From NCBI RefSeq assembly GCF_004217335.1, contig NZ_SHMP01000005.1, positions 62,001 to 126,000 on the forward strand: a stretch of DNA of 64,000 nucleotides, in the 5' to 3' direction. Below the pieces are notes generated by a model. That model saw only the letters and a list, made by a program, of their open reading frames with translations. It searched no databases and had not been told where the DNA came from. Within the stretch, counting starts at the first letter, position 1; the number at the start of each line of letters is the position of its first letter. This document shows positions 41,697 to 51,781 of this stretch, one piece after another. Both the position numbers and the translations under genes were made by a program. The DNA comes from Natrinema hispanicum. GTDB taxonomy: Archaea > Halobacteriota > Halobacteria > Halobacteriales > Natrialbaceae.

Positions 41697-41771
41697 AGCG
41701 GGATGGGATAGCCAGGAGATTCCGGCGGGCTCATAACCCGCAGATCGGTAGTTCAAATCTACCTCCCGCTA
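41697..41771 (+). tRNA. initiator tRNA-Met (CAU)
   Basis: 75 nt forming a full cloverleaf. The acceptor pairs AGCGGGA with TCCCGCT, giving the A1-U72 pair typical of initiators. The anticodon arm is GCGGG-CTCATAA-CCCGC, with anticodon CAT and three G:C pairs flanking the loop, the initiator signature. The T arm is GGTAG-TTCAAAT-CTACC. CCA is not encoded. There is no intron. aIF2 alpha, encoded nearby, delivers this tRNA. Confidence 0.97.
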
Positions 41772-41852
41772 TGTTTTGGCGCGAACTAACTCGTGAGCGC
41801 CAACCATAGCACGGTTGTAGTTTGAGTCAGGAAGCAGCTTCGCTGCGACCGT

Positions 41853-41874
41853 GGTTCAAATCTACCTCCCGCTA
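41853..41874 (+). repeat. tRNA-Met 3'-end copy 1 (att-like)
   Basis: GGTTCAAATCTACCTCCCGC plus TA repeats the T-loop to acceptor end of the initiator tRNA (41750-41771), 81 nt after the tRNA. Such direct repeats are typical of integrase attachment-site scars. Confidence 0.85.
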
Positions 41875-41879
41875 CTTTT

Positions 41880-41933
41880 GACGAATTCACCGACGAACAA
41901 CGAGTGGAGCGAGGAGTGAGTCCGGAATTCGTC
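41880..41933. repeat. inverted repeat GACGAATTC/GAATTCGTC
   Basis: Perfect 9-nt arms (41880-41888 and 41925-41933) enclose a purine-rich, low-complexity stretch (GAGTGGAGCGAGGAGTGAG) in the tRNA scar region. Confidence 0.7.
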
Positions 41934-41945
41934 GAAAGACGACGA

Positions 41946-41959
41946 GTAGATTTGAACTA
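41946..41959 (-). repeat. inverted piece of the tRNA T arm
   Basis: GTAGATTTGAACTA is the exact reverse complement of TAGTTCAAATCTAC in the tRNA T arm (41749-41762). Confidence 0.7.
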
Positions 41960-41993
41960 GACGACGAGGGACCGAAGCGACCGAAGTCGGCGT

Positions 41994-42028
41994 GGCTCAA
42001 ATCTTCCTCCCGCGACGTTTTGGCGTGA
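41994..42028 (+). repeat. tRNA-Met 3'-end copy 2 with downstream flank
   Basis: GGCTCAAATCTTCCTCCCGC followed by GACGTTTTGGCGTGA corresponds to the tRNA 3' end plus its immediate downstream flank (ATGTTTTGGCGCGA at 41771-41784), with a few mismatches. The match beyond the tRNA shows that a unit larger than the tRNA end was duplicated. Confidence 0.8.
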
Positions 42029-42221
42029 CCGAATCCGGGAGTTCCATCTCGAGCACGGTCGGATCTCGAATCGGACAGCACAGAACGAGGAGTGACTCAC
42101 AATTCAACGCCTTCTCGCGCTTTCTGACCGTGAACACGCCGATGACAACCGTTCAGCGCCGCGCTCGAGCACACCCTCCTCGAGCCGCTGGCCACGAATC
42201 CACCGTCGGAAATCCAGCAGG
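42029..42221. other. spacer after the tRNA scar
   Basis: About 190 nt without a supported gene or clear regulatory site. Confidence 0.4.
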
Positions 42222-42706
42222 TCAGTCGACGATTTCGATGGTGGTGTGATCGATGAGCCCGCGAGCAGCAGCGTCCGAGCGAGTGAGAGACACTGCAAGC
42301 GTGTACGTACCGGGATCGACCGGCTGCCATTCGTCTTCGCTGACTTGCATTCGCTGGTGCCACTGCCGCTGGAAGCGTTTGCGTTCACGCCGCGTGAACG
42401 AAAACGCGGCGGGCCGGTCGGGCACCGCTCGAGGTACCTGTGACGCCGAGCGGAGTCCGTCGACGGTCCAGTACCAGTAGTTCGGCGAATCCGTCCGAAT
42501 CCGGATCGGGATCGGGAGCCGGTTGCGAAACGTGATCGTGATGTCGACCGGGTCGCCGGGTTCGTACCGCCGTTTGTCCGTCGACACGCCGACATCGATC
42601 GCCGGATAGCGAAGTGCCTGCGGCGTCACCGCGTGGCTGAGTGCCGCCCAGTCGATCGTCCGCGTGCGCTCGTCGGTCGCGCGCTCGCGTAGGCGGGCGT
42701 CTCGAG

Positions 42707-42710
<4 letters not shown>
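42222..42710 (-). CDS. beta-sandwich protein, last gene of the ABC operon
   Basis: A 162-residue protein with no signal peptide or membrane segment. Its N-terminal ~50 residues are hydrophilic. Then YPAIDVGVSTDKRRYEPGDPVDITITFRNRLPIPIRIRTDSPNYWYWTVDG begins a BsuPI/Ig-like beta-sandwich, closed by PGTYTLAVSLTRSDAAARGLIDHTTIEIVD. Its start overlaps the stop of the upstream ATPase gene (ATGA), so it belongs to the transporter operon. The role is unknown. Confidence 0.78.
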
Positions 42711-44022
<1,312 letters not shown>

Positions 44023-44026
<4 letters not shown>

Positions 44027-45102
44027 CGCGGTTCACCTTGCTGTTTCTGTTCGCGGCAGTCACTGTCCGCATCGTCTCTCACCTGCACCTCGTAGTCCAG
44101 CCCGGCCTCGAGGTCGCCAGTGTACTCGAGGCAGGCGGCGACGTGGGCGTCGGGATCGCCATCGGCCGGCCGACCTGACACCGGATCGACAAGCGACGGC
44201 CGACGGCTGGCACAGCAGTCCTCCGCGTACGGACAGCGCGGGTGGAACCGACAGCCCGTCGGCGGAGCCACGAGATCGGGGGCCGTCCCCGGAATCGTCG
44301 GCAGACGCTTGCGGTCGTCACCGAGCCGTGGTGTCGCGGCTAACAGCCCGACGGTGTAGGGGTGTTTGGGATCGTAGTACAGTTCGTCGACCGGCGCGCG
44401 CTCGACGATCTCGCCGGCGTACTGGACCAGCACCCGGTCACAGAGCTCGGCGACGACGCCGAGATCGTGAGTCACCAGTTGGATCGCCGTCTCTGATTTG
44501 GCTGCGAGCTCCGCGAGCAACTCGAGGATGCCGGCCTGGACCGTCACGTCGAGTCCGGTCGTCGGCTCGTCGCAGATGAGCACGGCGGGATCACAGGACA
44601 GCGCCATTGCGATGACGGCCCGCTGTTGCATTCCGCCGGAAAACTCGTGGGGGTAGTCGGCGTATCGGGCAGCTGGGTTCGGAATTCCGACCCGATCGAG
44701 GAGGGCGATCGTCCGGTCACGGGCTTCGCTGTCGGTGACGTCTTCGTGGGCGCGGATCGTCTCAGCGATCTGTTCGCCGACGGTGTAGACGGGGTTGAGT
44801 GCCGCGCCGGCGTCCTGAAAGACCATCGCGATCTCGTTGCCACGGATCGCCCGGAGGTCGTCGGCCGATAACTCGCGAATGTCGCGGCCGCGAAACCGAA
44901 TTTCACCGCCTACGATCTCACCTGCCCCGTCGAGCAGGCGGAGCACCGCGCGGCTGGCGGCGCTTTTCCCGGCTCCGCTCTCGCCGACGAGGCCGACCGT
45001 CTCGCCGGCACGGATCTCGTAACTGATGCCGTCGACCGCCCGAACCACGCCGTCGTCGGTGTAGTACTGGACGACCAGATCTTCAACCTCGAGCAGCGCC
45101 AT
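44023..45102 (-). CDS. peptide/nickel-type ABC transporter ATPase (DppD/OppD)
   Basis: A 359-residue ATPase with Walker A GESGAGKSA (Ala in place of Thr/Ser after the lysine-serine), signature SGGMQQRAVIAMAL, Walker B VLICDEPTTGLD and switch LVTHDLGVVAELCDRV. The C-terminal oligo_HPY motif PTGCRFHPRCPYAEDCC is intact. Its ATG touches the stop of the permease gene at 45102. Confidence 0.92.
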
Positions 45103-46235
45103 CAGCGCATCCGCCTCCGATCGTCGTCGACGTCCCGGTCGGGCTCGAGCGCATCGTTGATCCCGTCACCAACGAGGTTGATCGCCAGCACGAACAGGAA
45201 GATCGCGAGCCCGGGGAAGGCGGTCACGTGCCAGTCGCCCCGGAGCAGCGAGCTGCGGCCCTGTGCGAGCATCGCGCCCCACTCGGCGCTGCCGGGCTCG
45301 AGACCGAGGCCGAGAAAGCCAAGCGCCGCCGCAGTGAGGACGACCGTCCCGATGTTGAGCGTCGCCTGGACGACGACGGGGGCGATGGCGTTTGGCACGA
45401 CGTGCCGTCGGATAATCGTCCGATCGGGAACGCCGAGCGCCCGCGCGGCCGTAACGTACTCGCGTTCGCGCACCGAGAGGACTTCGCCGCGTATCAGTCT
45501 GGCGTAGCCGACCCAGCCGGTGACGGCGAGTGCGACCACCACCGTCCAGTAGCCGCTCCCGAGGATCGGCACCGGCTCGAGGATCGGAACGATGGCGATC
45601 GCCAACACCAGAAACGGGAACGCATAGAGCACGTCGACGATCCGCATGATCACCTCGTCGATCCAGCCGCCGAAATAGCCGGCGATCGCACCCAGCGGAA
45701 CGCCGACACAGAGCGCCAGCCCGACGGCGACGAGACCGATACTGAGCGTGTACCGACCGCCGACGAGCACCCGCGAGAACTGATCGCGGCCCGCCCAGTC
45801 GGTTCCGAAAGGATGTGCCAGCGAGGGCGGGGCGTTCGGCGGCCCGACGAACATCGCAGCTGGATCGGAGGGTGCCAGCGAGAACGGCTGCAGCGTGATC
45901 GTCACCTCGGTCGTCGACACCGCGATCGGCCGGGCGAAGACTGCGAGCACCGTCATGACGATGAGGACTGCCAGCCCGGCCATTGCCGACCGGTTCCGGC
46001 GGAACCGCCGCCACGCGTTCTCGAGACGACGTCCTGGCTGAGCGAGCGCCGACGTCGACGCTGTCGTCGATTCGATGCCTGTGGCCGCCCTCGAGGCGAT
46101 GTGTTGGTCAGTCGCCGCGCCATCTGCGTTGGCAGCGTCGCTACTCGTGTCGCTGTCCCGCTTCTGTTCGGCGGCATCGTCGAAGCCGACGATGCGAATG
46201 CGGCCGCGGTCGGTGGTGGGCTGTCGGTCGCTCAT
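45102..46235 (-). CDS. ABC transporter permease (DppC/OppC)
   Basis: A 377-residue permease. A ~85-residue Ser/Thr/Ala-rich hydrophilic extension precedes RRFRRNRSAMAGLAVLIVMTVLAVFARPI (TM1). Five further segments follow, with the EAA loop VREREYVTAARALGVPDRTIIRRHVVPNAIAPVVVQ. HPFGTDWAGRDQFSRVLVGGRYTLSIGLVAV is the typical DppC signature. A 1-nt overlap with the next gene and a 3-nt gap to the upstream permease show an operon. Confidence 0.92.
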   Translation of the reverse strand: MSDRQPTTDRGRIRIVGFDDAAEQKRDSDTSSDAANADGAATDQHIASRAATGIESTTASTSALAQPGRRLENAWRRFRRNRSAMAGLAVLIVMTVLAVFARPIAVSTTEVTITLQPFSLAPSDPAAMFVGPPNAPPSLAHPFGTDWAGRDQFSRVLVGGRYTLSIGLVAVGLALCVGVPLGAIAGYFGGWIDEVIMRIVDVLYAFPFLVLAIAIVPILEPVPILGSGYWTVVVALAVTGWVGYARLIRGEVLSVREREYVTAARALGVPDRTIIRRHVVPNAIAPVVVQATLNIGTVVLTAAALGFLGLGLEPGSAEWGAMLAQGRSSLLRGDWHVTAFPGLAIFLFVLAINLVGDGINDALEPDRDVDDDRRRMR

Positions 46236-46238
46236 CTG

Positions 46239-47186
46239 TTAGTATCGAATGCGTGGATCGAGGATCGCGTAGACGATGTCGACGAGCAGATTTGCAAGGA
46301 CGATCGCGGTGCCAATGACGAGGACGATCGCCTGAATAACGGGGTAATCCCGCCGAAGAATCGACCGTACCAGCAGTCGGCCCATACCCGGCCAGGAGAA
46401 GATCCCCTCGACGACGACGGCCCCGTCGACCAGGAACGCAAGCTGGAGGCCAGCGACGGTGACGACCGGCAGGAAGGCGTTTCGCAAGACGTGTTTCAGG
46501 ATCACCGTCCGTTCCGGGAGCCCCTTCGCGCGCGCGGCTGTGACATACGGTGCGTCGAGTTCTCGTCGCACCGACGACCGGAGCAGGCGCATGACGAGCG
46601 CGGCCGAAGCTGTTCCCAGCGTGATCGTCGGTAACACGAGAAACTTCGCGGTCGCGAGACTCACGAGCGGTGCGTCCGGTGGGAGAACCCGAAACCAGCC
46701 GAGCCGGACGCTGAAGACGAACAACAGGATGAGGCCGAGCCAGAAGTTCGGCGTCGCGATCCCGGCAAGCGCCGCGATCCGCCCGGCCTCGTCGGCCGGC
46801 TCGCCCGCGCTGACGGCGGCGACGATCCCTGCGGGAATGCCGATCGCGAGCGCGAGCAGCCACGCCGCCCCACCGAGTGCGAGCGTCGCCGGAAGCCGGC
46901 GGCTGATCGTCGCCGACACGTCGCGGCCGGTGACCGGCGACTCGCCGAACTCGAGGGTGAGCGCATCACGCAGCCACAACAGGTATTGGTCCCATACCGG
47001 CTGATCGAGGTGATATTCGGCCCGGATCGCCGCCTCGGTCGCAGGGCTCACGTCTCGAACGCCTACGATCGCGTCGACCGCATCACCCGGCAACAGGTGG
47101 ACGAACGAGAACGTCAGTGCGGTGACGCCGACTAAGACCGGCACCGTGACCGCCAGCCGTCGACCCACGTATCGACCGAGTGACAT
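46239..47186 (-). CDS. ABC transporter permease (DppB/OppB)
   Basis: A 315-residue permease with six membrane segments. It opens YVGRRLAVTVPVLVGVTALTFSFVHLLPGD, the usual DppB start, and contains VRRELDAPYVTAARAKGLPERTVILKHVLRNAFLPVVTV (EAA loop). It starts 5 nt after the binding-protein stop. Confidence 0.93.
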   Translation of the reverse strand: MSLGRYVGRRLAVTVPVLVGVTALTFSFVHLLPGDAVDAIVGVRDVSPATEAAIRAEYHLDQPVWDQYLLWLRDALTLEFGESPVTGRDVSATISRRLPATLALGGAAWLLALAIGIPAGIVAAVSAGEPADEAGRIAALAGIATPNFWLGLILLFVFSVRLGWFRVLPPDAPLVSLATAKFLVLPTITLGTASAALVMRLLRSSVRRELDAPYVTAARAKGLPERTVILKHVLRNAFLPVVTVAGLQLAFLVDGAVVVEGIFSWPGMGRLLVRSILRRDYPVIQAIVLVIGTAIVLANLLVDIVYAILDPRIRY

Positions 47187-47191
47187 CAGTG

Positions 47192-48850
47192 TCAGTTCGA
47201 GCGAACGTACTCGTTTGCGATCGCTTCCTGAAACGATTCAGCTGCGTAGTCCTCGAGCAGCGGTGAGATCGGTGTATACGCCACCTGTCCGATGCCGTGA
47301 TAGACGGTCTCGAGGGTACGCTCGCGCGGAACCAACATGTTACAGCCGCGGCGAACCGACGGCTCCGAAAACGGGGGCAGATAGCAGGGATACAGAATCA
47401 TATCGAACCCACCACTGACACGCCGGCCGACGCCATAGTCGTCGTTCGCCTCGAAATCGCTGAGACTCGCCGACGGCAGGTTGTAGCTGAAGTGGAGATC
47501 ACCGCGCTCGAGGGCTGCCTGCCGGGACGATTGGTCGGTGATAATCTCGAGCGTGACGGTTTCGATCGGTGGGGTCGCGGGGACCGTCTCGTCGCCTGCA
47601 AACCAGTGGTCGTCGAACCGGCGCAGTCGCCAGTGGGTTCCAGACTCGTGTTCGACGAACCGGTATGGGCCGGTTCCGATCGGCTCCGTCTCGAGGTCGT
47701 GGTCGGCTTCGCCTTCACCATCGATCGCGGCCAGCGGGACGATCGAGACGTTGAACAGTGCCGTCTCGAACGGGCCATACTCCCGCCAGCAATTGATCTC
47801 GATCGTGTGATCGTCGATGATCGTGCTGCTCTCGTACCAGTCGTAGACGTCGCTCTCCCGTGTCGTTCCCTCGTAGCGCTCGAACGAGCGCTTGACGTGG
47901 GTAGCCGTAAGCACTTCGCCGTTGTGGAACTCGACGCCCTCGCGGAGAGAGAACCGATACGTCGTCGCGTCGAGTTGTTCCCAGTCGGTCGCGAGCATCG
48001 GCTGGACCTCGCCGTCGAAGTCGACGCCGACGAGTTGCTCGTAGACGAGCGCCGTCGCCTGACTCGAGACGGTGCCATTTATTTCGACGGGATCGTAGTT
48101 CGTGACATCGCTGCCGAAATCGCCGACGAATTCGGTTTCGTTCTCGAGGTCGGTGTAGACACCGGCCCAGGGGGCGTACACCGCGTAGTATGAGCCCGGC
48201 TGCAGCGGGTACGTCTGCCAGTCGTTGACGACATCGCCATTCCAGACGTGGGTGGCCTCGCGAAACCGGACGAACGATGCCGGCGAGTCCGCGACCAGTT
48301 CTTTTTGGAGGTTCCGATAGATCTCGACACGTTCGTCGGGGTCGGTCTCGGTGAGCCCAGCATCGATGTACTCGTCGACGGTTTCGTTTTCGTAGTGGCC
48401 GACGTTGAGCCCGTTTGGCGTCCGGTTCTCCGAGTGAAAGAGCATGGTGACGTAGTTGCTGGGATCCCAGCCGCCGGTCAAACTCGAAACGAAGATGGCG
48501 TTTTCTTCCGTGTCTGCCGCAGAAAGCATCGCCTCGACGTGCGAGCCGAAATCCCGCGATTCGATTTCGACATCGAAAAAGCCGGTTCCGTCGAGTTCGC
48601 TCTGAAGGAGCTGTGCGAACCGGGTTCGCTCTTCGTCCTGCGTGATGGCGATCGTCGTTTCGAACGGCGGCTCGATGTCCGCTGCCGCGAATCCCTCCTC
48701 GATCAGTTCCGCGGCCGGTCCGTCGGTCGTGGCGCTGTCGAAGTTGAGACAGCCTGCCAGTCCTGCACCCCCAAGGGCCCCCGCACGCGTCAGAAACGAA
48801 CGCCGTCCCAGCCGAGTGCGTTCACCTGACCCGACACTATTCCCAGCCAT
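47192..48850 (-). CDS. ABC transporter substrate-binding lipoprotein, apparently circularly permuted
   Basis: A 552-residue family-5 (SBP_bac_5) protein. The Tat signal RRSFLTRAGALGGAGLAGC gives a lipobox Cys at 34. Normally the family begins with VYEQLVGVDFDGEVQPMLATDWE...REGVEFHNGEVLTATHVKRSFE; here these lie at ~265-325. The part that normally closes the protein is placed first: AAELIEEGFAAAD at 46-58, then GGWDPSNYVTMLFHS, ENETVDEYIDAGLTETDPDERVEIYRNLQKELVADSPASFVRF at ~154-196. The chain ends at LLEDYAAESFQEAIAN, just before that region would follow in a normal protein. First gene of the transporter operon. Ligand unknown; peptide or nickel are family guesses. Confidence 0.88.
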   Translation of the reverse strand: MAGNSVGSGERTRLGRRSFLTRAGALGGAGLAGCLNFDSATTDGPAAELIEEGFAAADIEPPFETTIAITQDEERTRFAQLLQSELDGTGFFDVEIESRDFGSHVEAMLSAADTEENAIFVSSLTGGWDPSNYVTMLFHSENRTPNGLNVGHYENETVDEYIDAGLTETDPDERVEIYRNLQKELVADSPASFVRFREATHVWNGDVVNDWQTYPLQPGSYYAVYAPWAGVYTDLENETEFVGDFGSDVTNYDPVEINGTVSSQATALVYEQLVGVDFDGEVQPMLATDWEQLDATTYRFSLREGVEFHNGEVLTATHVKRSFERYEGTTRESDVYDWYESSTIIDDHTIEINCWREYGPFETALFNVSIVPLAAIDGEGEADHDLETEPIGTGPYRFVEHESGTHWRLRRFDDHWFAGDETVPATPPIETVTLEIITDQSSRQAALERGDLHFSYNLPSASLSDFEANDDYGVGRRVSGGFDMILYPCYLPPFSEPSVRRGCNMLVPRERTLETVYHGIGQVAYTPISPLLEDYAAESFQEAIANEYVRSN

Positions 48851-48875
48851 ACGCGTGAGATTCCGATTCTGCGAC

Positions 48876-48883
48876 CATATTCC
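48876..48883 (-). promoter_or_regulatory. TATA element of the ABC operon
   Basis: On the minus strand this reads GGAATATG, centred ~29 nt before the ATG at 48850. Confidence 0.5.
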
Positions 48884-49031
48884 TTGTGTTGGGCCGACAT
48901 GGACCGATTCGACCGCCGACAGCGAGTCCTGTCGCTACTCGTCGTCCGAACTCCACAGTCACCGGTGACAATCCAGCCTCTCGTCTGCGGTCGATCCAGC
49001 GGCGGGTGCTGGAACAGGCGTCGACGCTCGC

Positions 49032-49601
49032 TTACGAATCGCCTTCCTCGTCGACGATGACGACCTCGCCATCGACGACATCGACGTTGATCAGCGTCTT
49101 GACGTCGTAGCCGGCGTCGTCGACCTTGTTTTCGCCGCCGACCTTCTTGATCACGGCGACCGTGTCGATGACTTCCGCACCGATGTCGTCCAGTGCGGTG
49201 AGCACCGCTGCGAGCGTCCCGCCCGTCGAGAGCACGTCGTCGATGACGAGCACGCGCTCGCCCTCGCGGACGTCGTTGATGTACATCTCGTTCTCCGAGT
49301 AGCCGGTCTGCTGGGAGATCGCGACCTCGTCCTCGAGCCCGTACTTGCGCTTTCGGATCACGGTCAGCGGGATGTCGGTCATCAGCGAGACAGCCGTCGA
49401 GATGTGAATGCCCATCGCTGCAGGCGTGACGATCCGATCGACGTCCTCGAGTTCGGCCTTGCGGATGATTCGGATGACGATCTCGCGCAACAGACCCGGC
49501 TCGAGTTTGGGGAGGCCGTCGCTGATCGGGTGCACGAAGTAATGATAGCCGTTCTTCTCGATGATCGGCGCGTCGAGGAGGGACTGCTTGAGTTGATCCA
49601 T
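49032..49601 (-). CDS. hpt: archaeal hypoxanthine/guanine phosphoribosyltransferase
   Basis: A 189-residue purine phosphoribosyltransferase of the archaeal type. Motifs are [58 protein letters not shown] (PRPP loop) and [14 protein letters not shown]. The N-terminal [28 protein letters not shown] is family-specific. It salvages hypoxanthine or guanine into nucleotides; which base dominates cannot be told. ATG at 49601 has a TATA-like CTTTTACTC ~26 nt upstream. Confidence 0.9.
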   Translation of the reverse strand: MDQLKQSLLDAPIIEKNGYHYFVHPISDGLPKLEPGLLREIVIRIIRKAELEDVDRIVTPAAMGIHISTAVSLMTDIPLTVIRKRKYGLEDEVAISQQTGYSENEMYINDVREGERVLVIDDVLSTGGTLAAVLTALDDIGAEVIDTVAVIKKVGGENKVDDAGYDVKTLINVDVVDGEVVIVDEEGDS

Positions 49602-49727
49602 GTCGTCGGTCGGACGGTCGGAGAGTAAAAGTTGACGATCCGGCCGAGTGAGCCGCCAAGCGGCGGGATGTGTTTGCTGCCCACACGATCACGAGTCCGG
49701 GCTGGCCGGGGTGTTCACTGCCAGTCG

Positions 49728-50345
49728 TCACTCGTTGTAGCTGAGTTCCGGCGGCTGGTCGCCGTGTCCGAGACGCATGTTTCGCTCGTAGTAGATGTGT
49801 GCAGCCGCTGTGACCGTGAACATGCCTGCGATGACGGACAGCCAGGTCAGATCCGAGAACTGGCTTAGCGGATAGATCTCCAGCCAGAGCGACGCGGCCA
49901 GTGCACAACTGATCGCCCCCATGGAGAGATATAGCTCCCGCCATGCGAACTCTCGGCCGGGGACGATCTCGAGATAGACGCTGATGTCTCGGGTTCGGTC
50001 GGTCGACTCGATGAGGCCCCGATCGGAGTCGAAGCGGAGAATGCCGGTCGAGTCCATCTTCGGGAGATGGGTCTGCTGGAGCGTCGTATAGACCCGCTTT
50101 CGCTGCTCGGGTGTGACACCCTCGAGTGTCGTGTCGTACTCCCAGGCGGCGACTTGCTGGGCGAGATCGCCGAGTTCGACCGGCCGCTCGTCCTGTTTGA
50201 GATACTGCACGACGTAGCGCCGTCGCTGGTTCCGCAGGACTTCGAAGACCTCGCCTTTCGAGAGCGGTTCGTCGGTCACGTCGTGCTCGTCACTGTCGGC
50301 CGTCGAAGCGTCCTCAGTCCGTAGCTGTTGTGCCACCTCAGTCAC
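49728..50345 (-). CDS. DUF7344-like winged-helix protein with two TM helices
   Basis: A 205-residue membrane-bound regulator-like protein. The winged helix (~25-110) reads LSKGEVFEVLRNQRRRYVVQYLKQDERPVELGDLAQQVAAWEYD, VYTTLQQTHLPKMDSTGILRFDSDRGLIE. Two membrane segments follow (~143-165 and ~168-185), and the tail is charged. Such chimeras are common in haloarchaea and may transmit a membrane signal to DNA or RNA; the target is unknown. The domain is related to the tandem protein at 2-394. Confidence 0.85.
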   Translation of the reverse strand: MTEVAQQLRTEDASTADSDEHDVTDEPLSKGEVFEVLRNQRRRYVVQYLKQDERPVELGDLAQQVAAWEYDTTLEGVTPEQRKRVYTTLQQTHLPKMDSTGILRFDSDRGLIESTDRTRDISVYLEIVPGREFAWRELYLSMGAISCALAASLWLEIYPLSQFSDLTWLSVIAGMFTVTAAAHIYYERNMRLGHGDQPPELSYNE

Positions 50346-50538
50346 CTCCCAGTGCCGGGCCGGCCCGGCCTTGCACTCCCCTTTGATAAGATCGAATACT
50401 CATTAGTTCGAACGAATGAATTCCATCCATATAATTGTCTTGACGGGCTTGTCGAGAGCGGTGGTGTCACGAGGTCACGGCCCAGCCACACGGCGAGTTA
50501 CATCTGTTGATAAATAGACATAATTCTCCCTTCCGACC

Positions 50539-51711
50539 TTAGCTGCCCGTCGACCCGACGCCAAGCATCGCCGCGATCGAGTCGGCGATCTCGCCACCCA
50601 ATCCAGCTTTCGTCCCCTCGTAGCGAGCGGCGTCGTCCGCGTGGACCAACAGGGCACACGTCGTCTCCGATCCCATTACGCTCGCGTCGTTGGCGACGAC
50701 AAAGGCGAGCCCGGCCCGCTCCAAGGTCTGTCTGGCCTGTTCGATCATCGCCCCCTCGTCGCCGGAGGTCTCGGTTTTGAAGCCGACGATCGGCAACTCG
50801 GGGTACTCGTCGCGAATCTCGTCGATGAGTTTCGGCGTCGGCTCGAGCTCGAGCGTGAGCTCCTGTCCCGAACGCAACTTCTCGTCGCTTGCCTCGACGG
50901 TGTAGTCGCTGATGGCGGCCACCGAGACGAGCGTGTCGGCGTCGTCACAGGCCTCGCGAGTGGCCGCGAGCATCTCCGCGGCGCTTTCGACCTGCTGGAC
51001 TGTGGCGTAGGGCACGTCGGGACCGTCGTGGACGAGCGTTACGTCTGCGCCGCGGACGTAGCAGGCCTGTGCGACGGCGCGGCCCATCTTCCCCGACGAG
51101 CGGTTCGTGATGACGCGGACGGGATCGATCGCCTCGCTGGTCGCCCCGCTGGTCACGACGACGTGCTTGCCTGCAAGCGGCCGGTCGCCGGCCGCACGGG
51201 CCACGTCGGAGACGATTGCGTCCTCGCTTGCGATCTTGGCTTTCCCTTCCTCGATGCGCGGGTCGACGAACTCGACGCCCCACTCGGCGACGGTGTCGAT
51301 CGCCTCGAGCACGCCGGGGTGGTCGTACATCGGTTCGTGCATCGCGGGGGCGATCACGACCGGCGTGTCGGCACCGAGTGCGGTCGTCGCACACGTCGTC
51401 ACGGGCGTGTCGTCGACGGCCCCGGCGATCTTGCCGACGGTGTTGGCCGTCGCTGGTGCGATCAGAAAGACGTCGGCCCAGCCGTCGTACCCACAGAGCT
51501 CGACGTGTTCGACGCTGCCGGTGATCTCCGTGACCACGTCGTTGTCGGTGGCGAACTCGACGGCCCAGGGGTGGATGATCCCCTGTGCACTGCCGGTCAT
51601 CACCCCGCGAACTGTGGCACCCTGGCGTCGCAACTCGTGGGCCAGTTCGACCGTCTTGACGGCCGCGATCGACCCCGTCACTCCGAGCGCGACGTTGACT
51701 CCCTCGAGCAT
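50539..51711 (-). CDS. coaBC: bifunctional CoaBC (phosphopantothenoylcysteine synthetase/decarboxylase)
   Basis: A 390-residue coenzyme A biosynthesis enzyme. The N-terminal flavoprotein decarboxylase (~1-180) has VALGVTGSIAAVKTVELAHELRRQGATV, IAPATANTVGKIAGAVDDTPV and PAMHEPMYDHP. The C-terminal ligase (~185-390) has VVVTSGATSEAIDPVRVITNRSSGKMG, VSVAAISDYTVEASDEKLRSG, TPKLIDEIR and GFKTETS. In this fusion phosphopantothenate is joined to cysteine and then decarboxylated. The length is normal. Confidence 0.95.
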   Translation of the reverse strand: MLEGVNVALGVTGSIAAVKTVELAHELRRQGATVRGVMTGSAQGIIHPWAVEFATDNDVVTEITGSVEHVELCGYDGWADVFLIAPATANTVGKIAGAVDDTPVTTCATTALGADTPVVIAPAMHEPMYDHPGVLEAIDTVAEWGVEFVDPRIEEGKAKIASEDAIVSDVARAAGDRPLAGKHVVVTSGATSEAIDPVRVITNRSSGKMGRAVAQACYVRGADVTLVHDGPDVPYATVQQVESAAEMLAATREACDDADTLVSVAAISDYTVEASDEKLRSGQELTLELEPTPKLIDEIRDEYPELPIVGFKTETSGDEGAMIEQARQTLERAGLAFVVANDASVMGSETTCALLVHADDAARYEGTKAGLGGEIADSIAAMLGVGSTGS

Positions 51712-51781
51712 TCGGCTGCTAGTCTCTCTCGGGGTGTGTTAAGCGTAGCGAGGCGTCGCCGACTGCGCGCCGGCACCTGTT

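Noticed and set aside
41772..42221. Second tRNA gene after the initiator tRNA
   Set aside because: Only the T arm and acceptor 3' end recur; no D arm, anticodon arm or 5' acceptor strand is present.
45228..46634. 468-aa plus-strand frame across the permease genes
   Set aside because: Antisense to two clear permeases, and its composition (Arg/Asp/His) is typical of a shadow frame.
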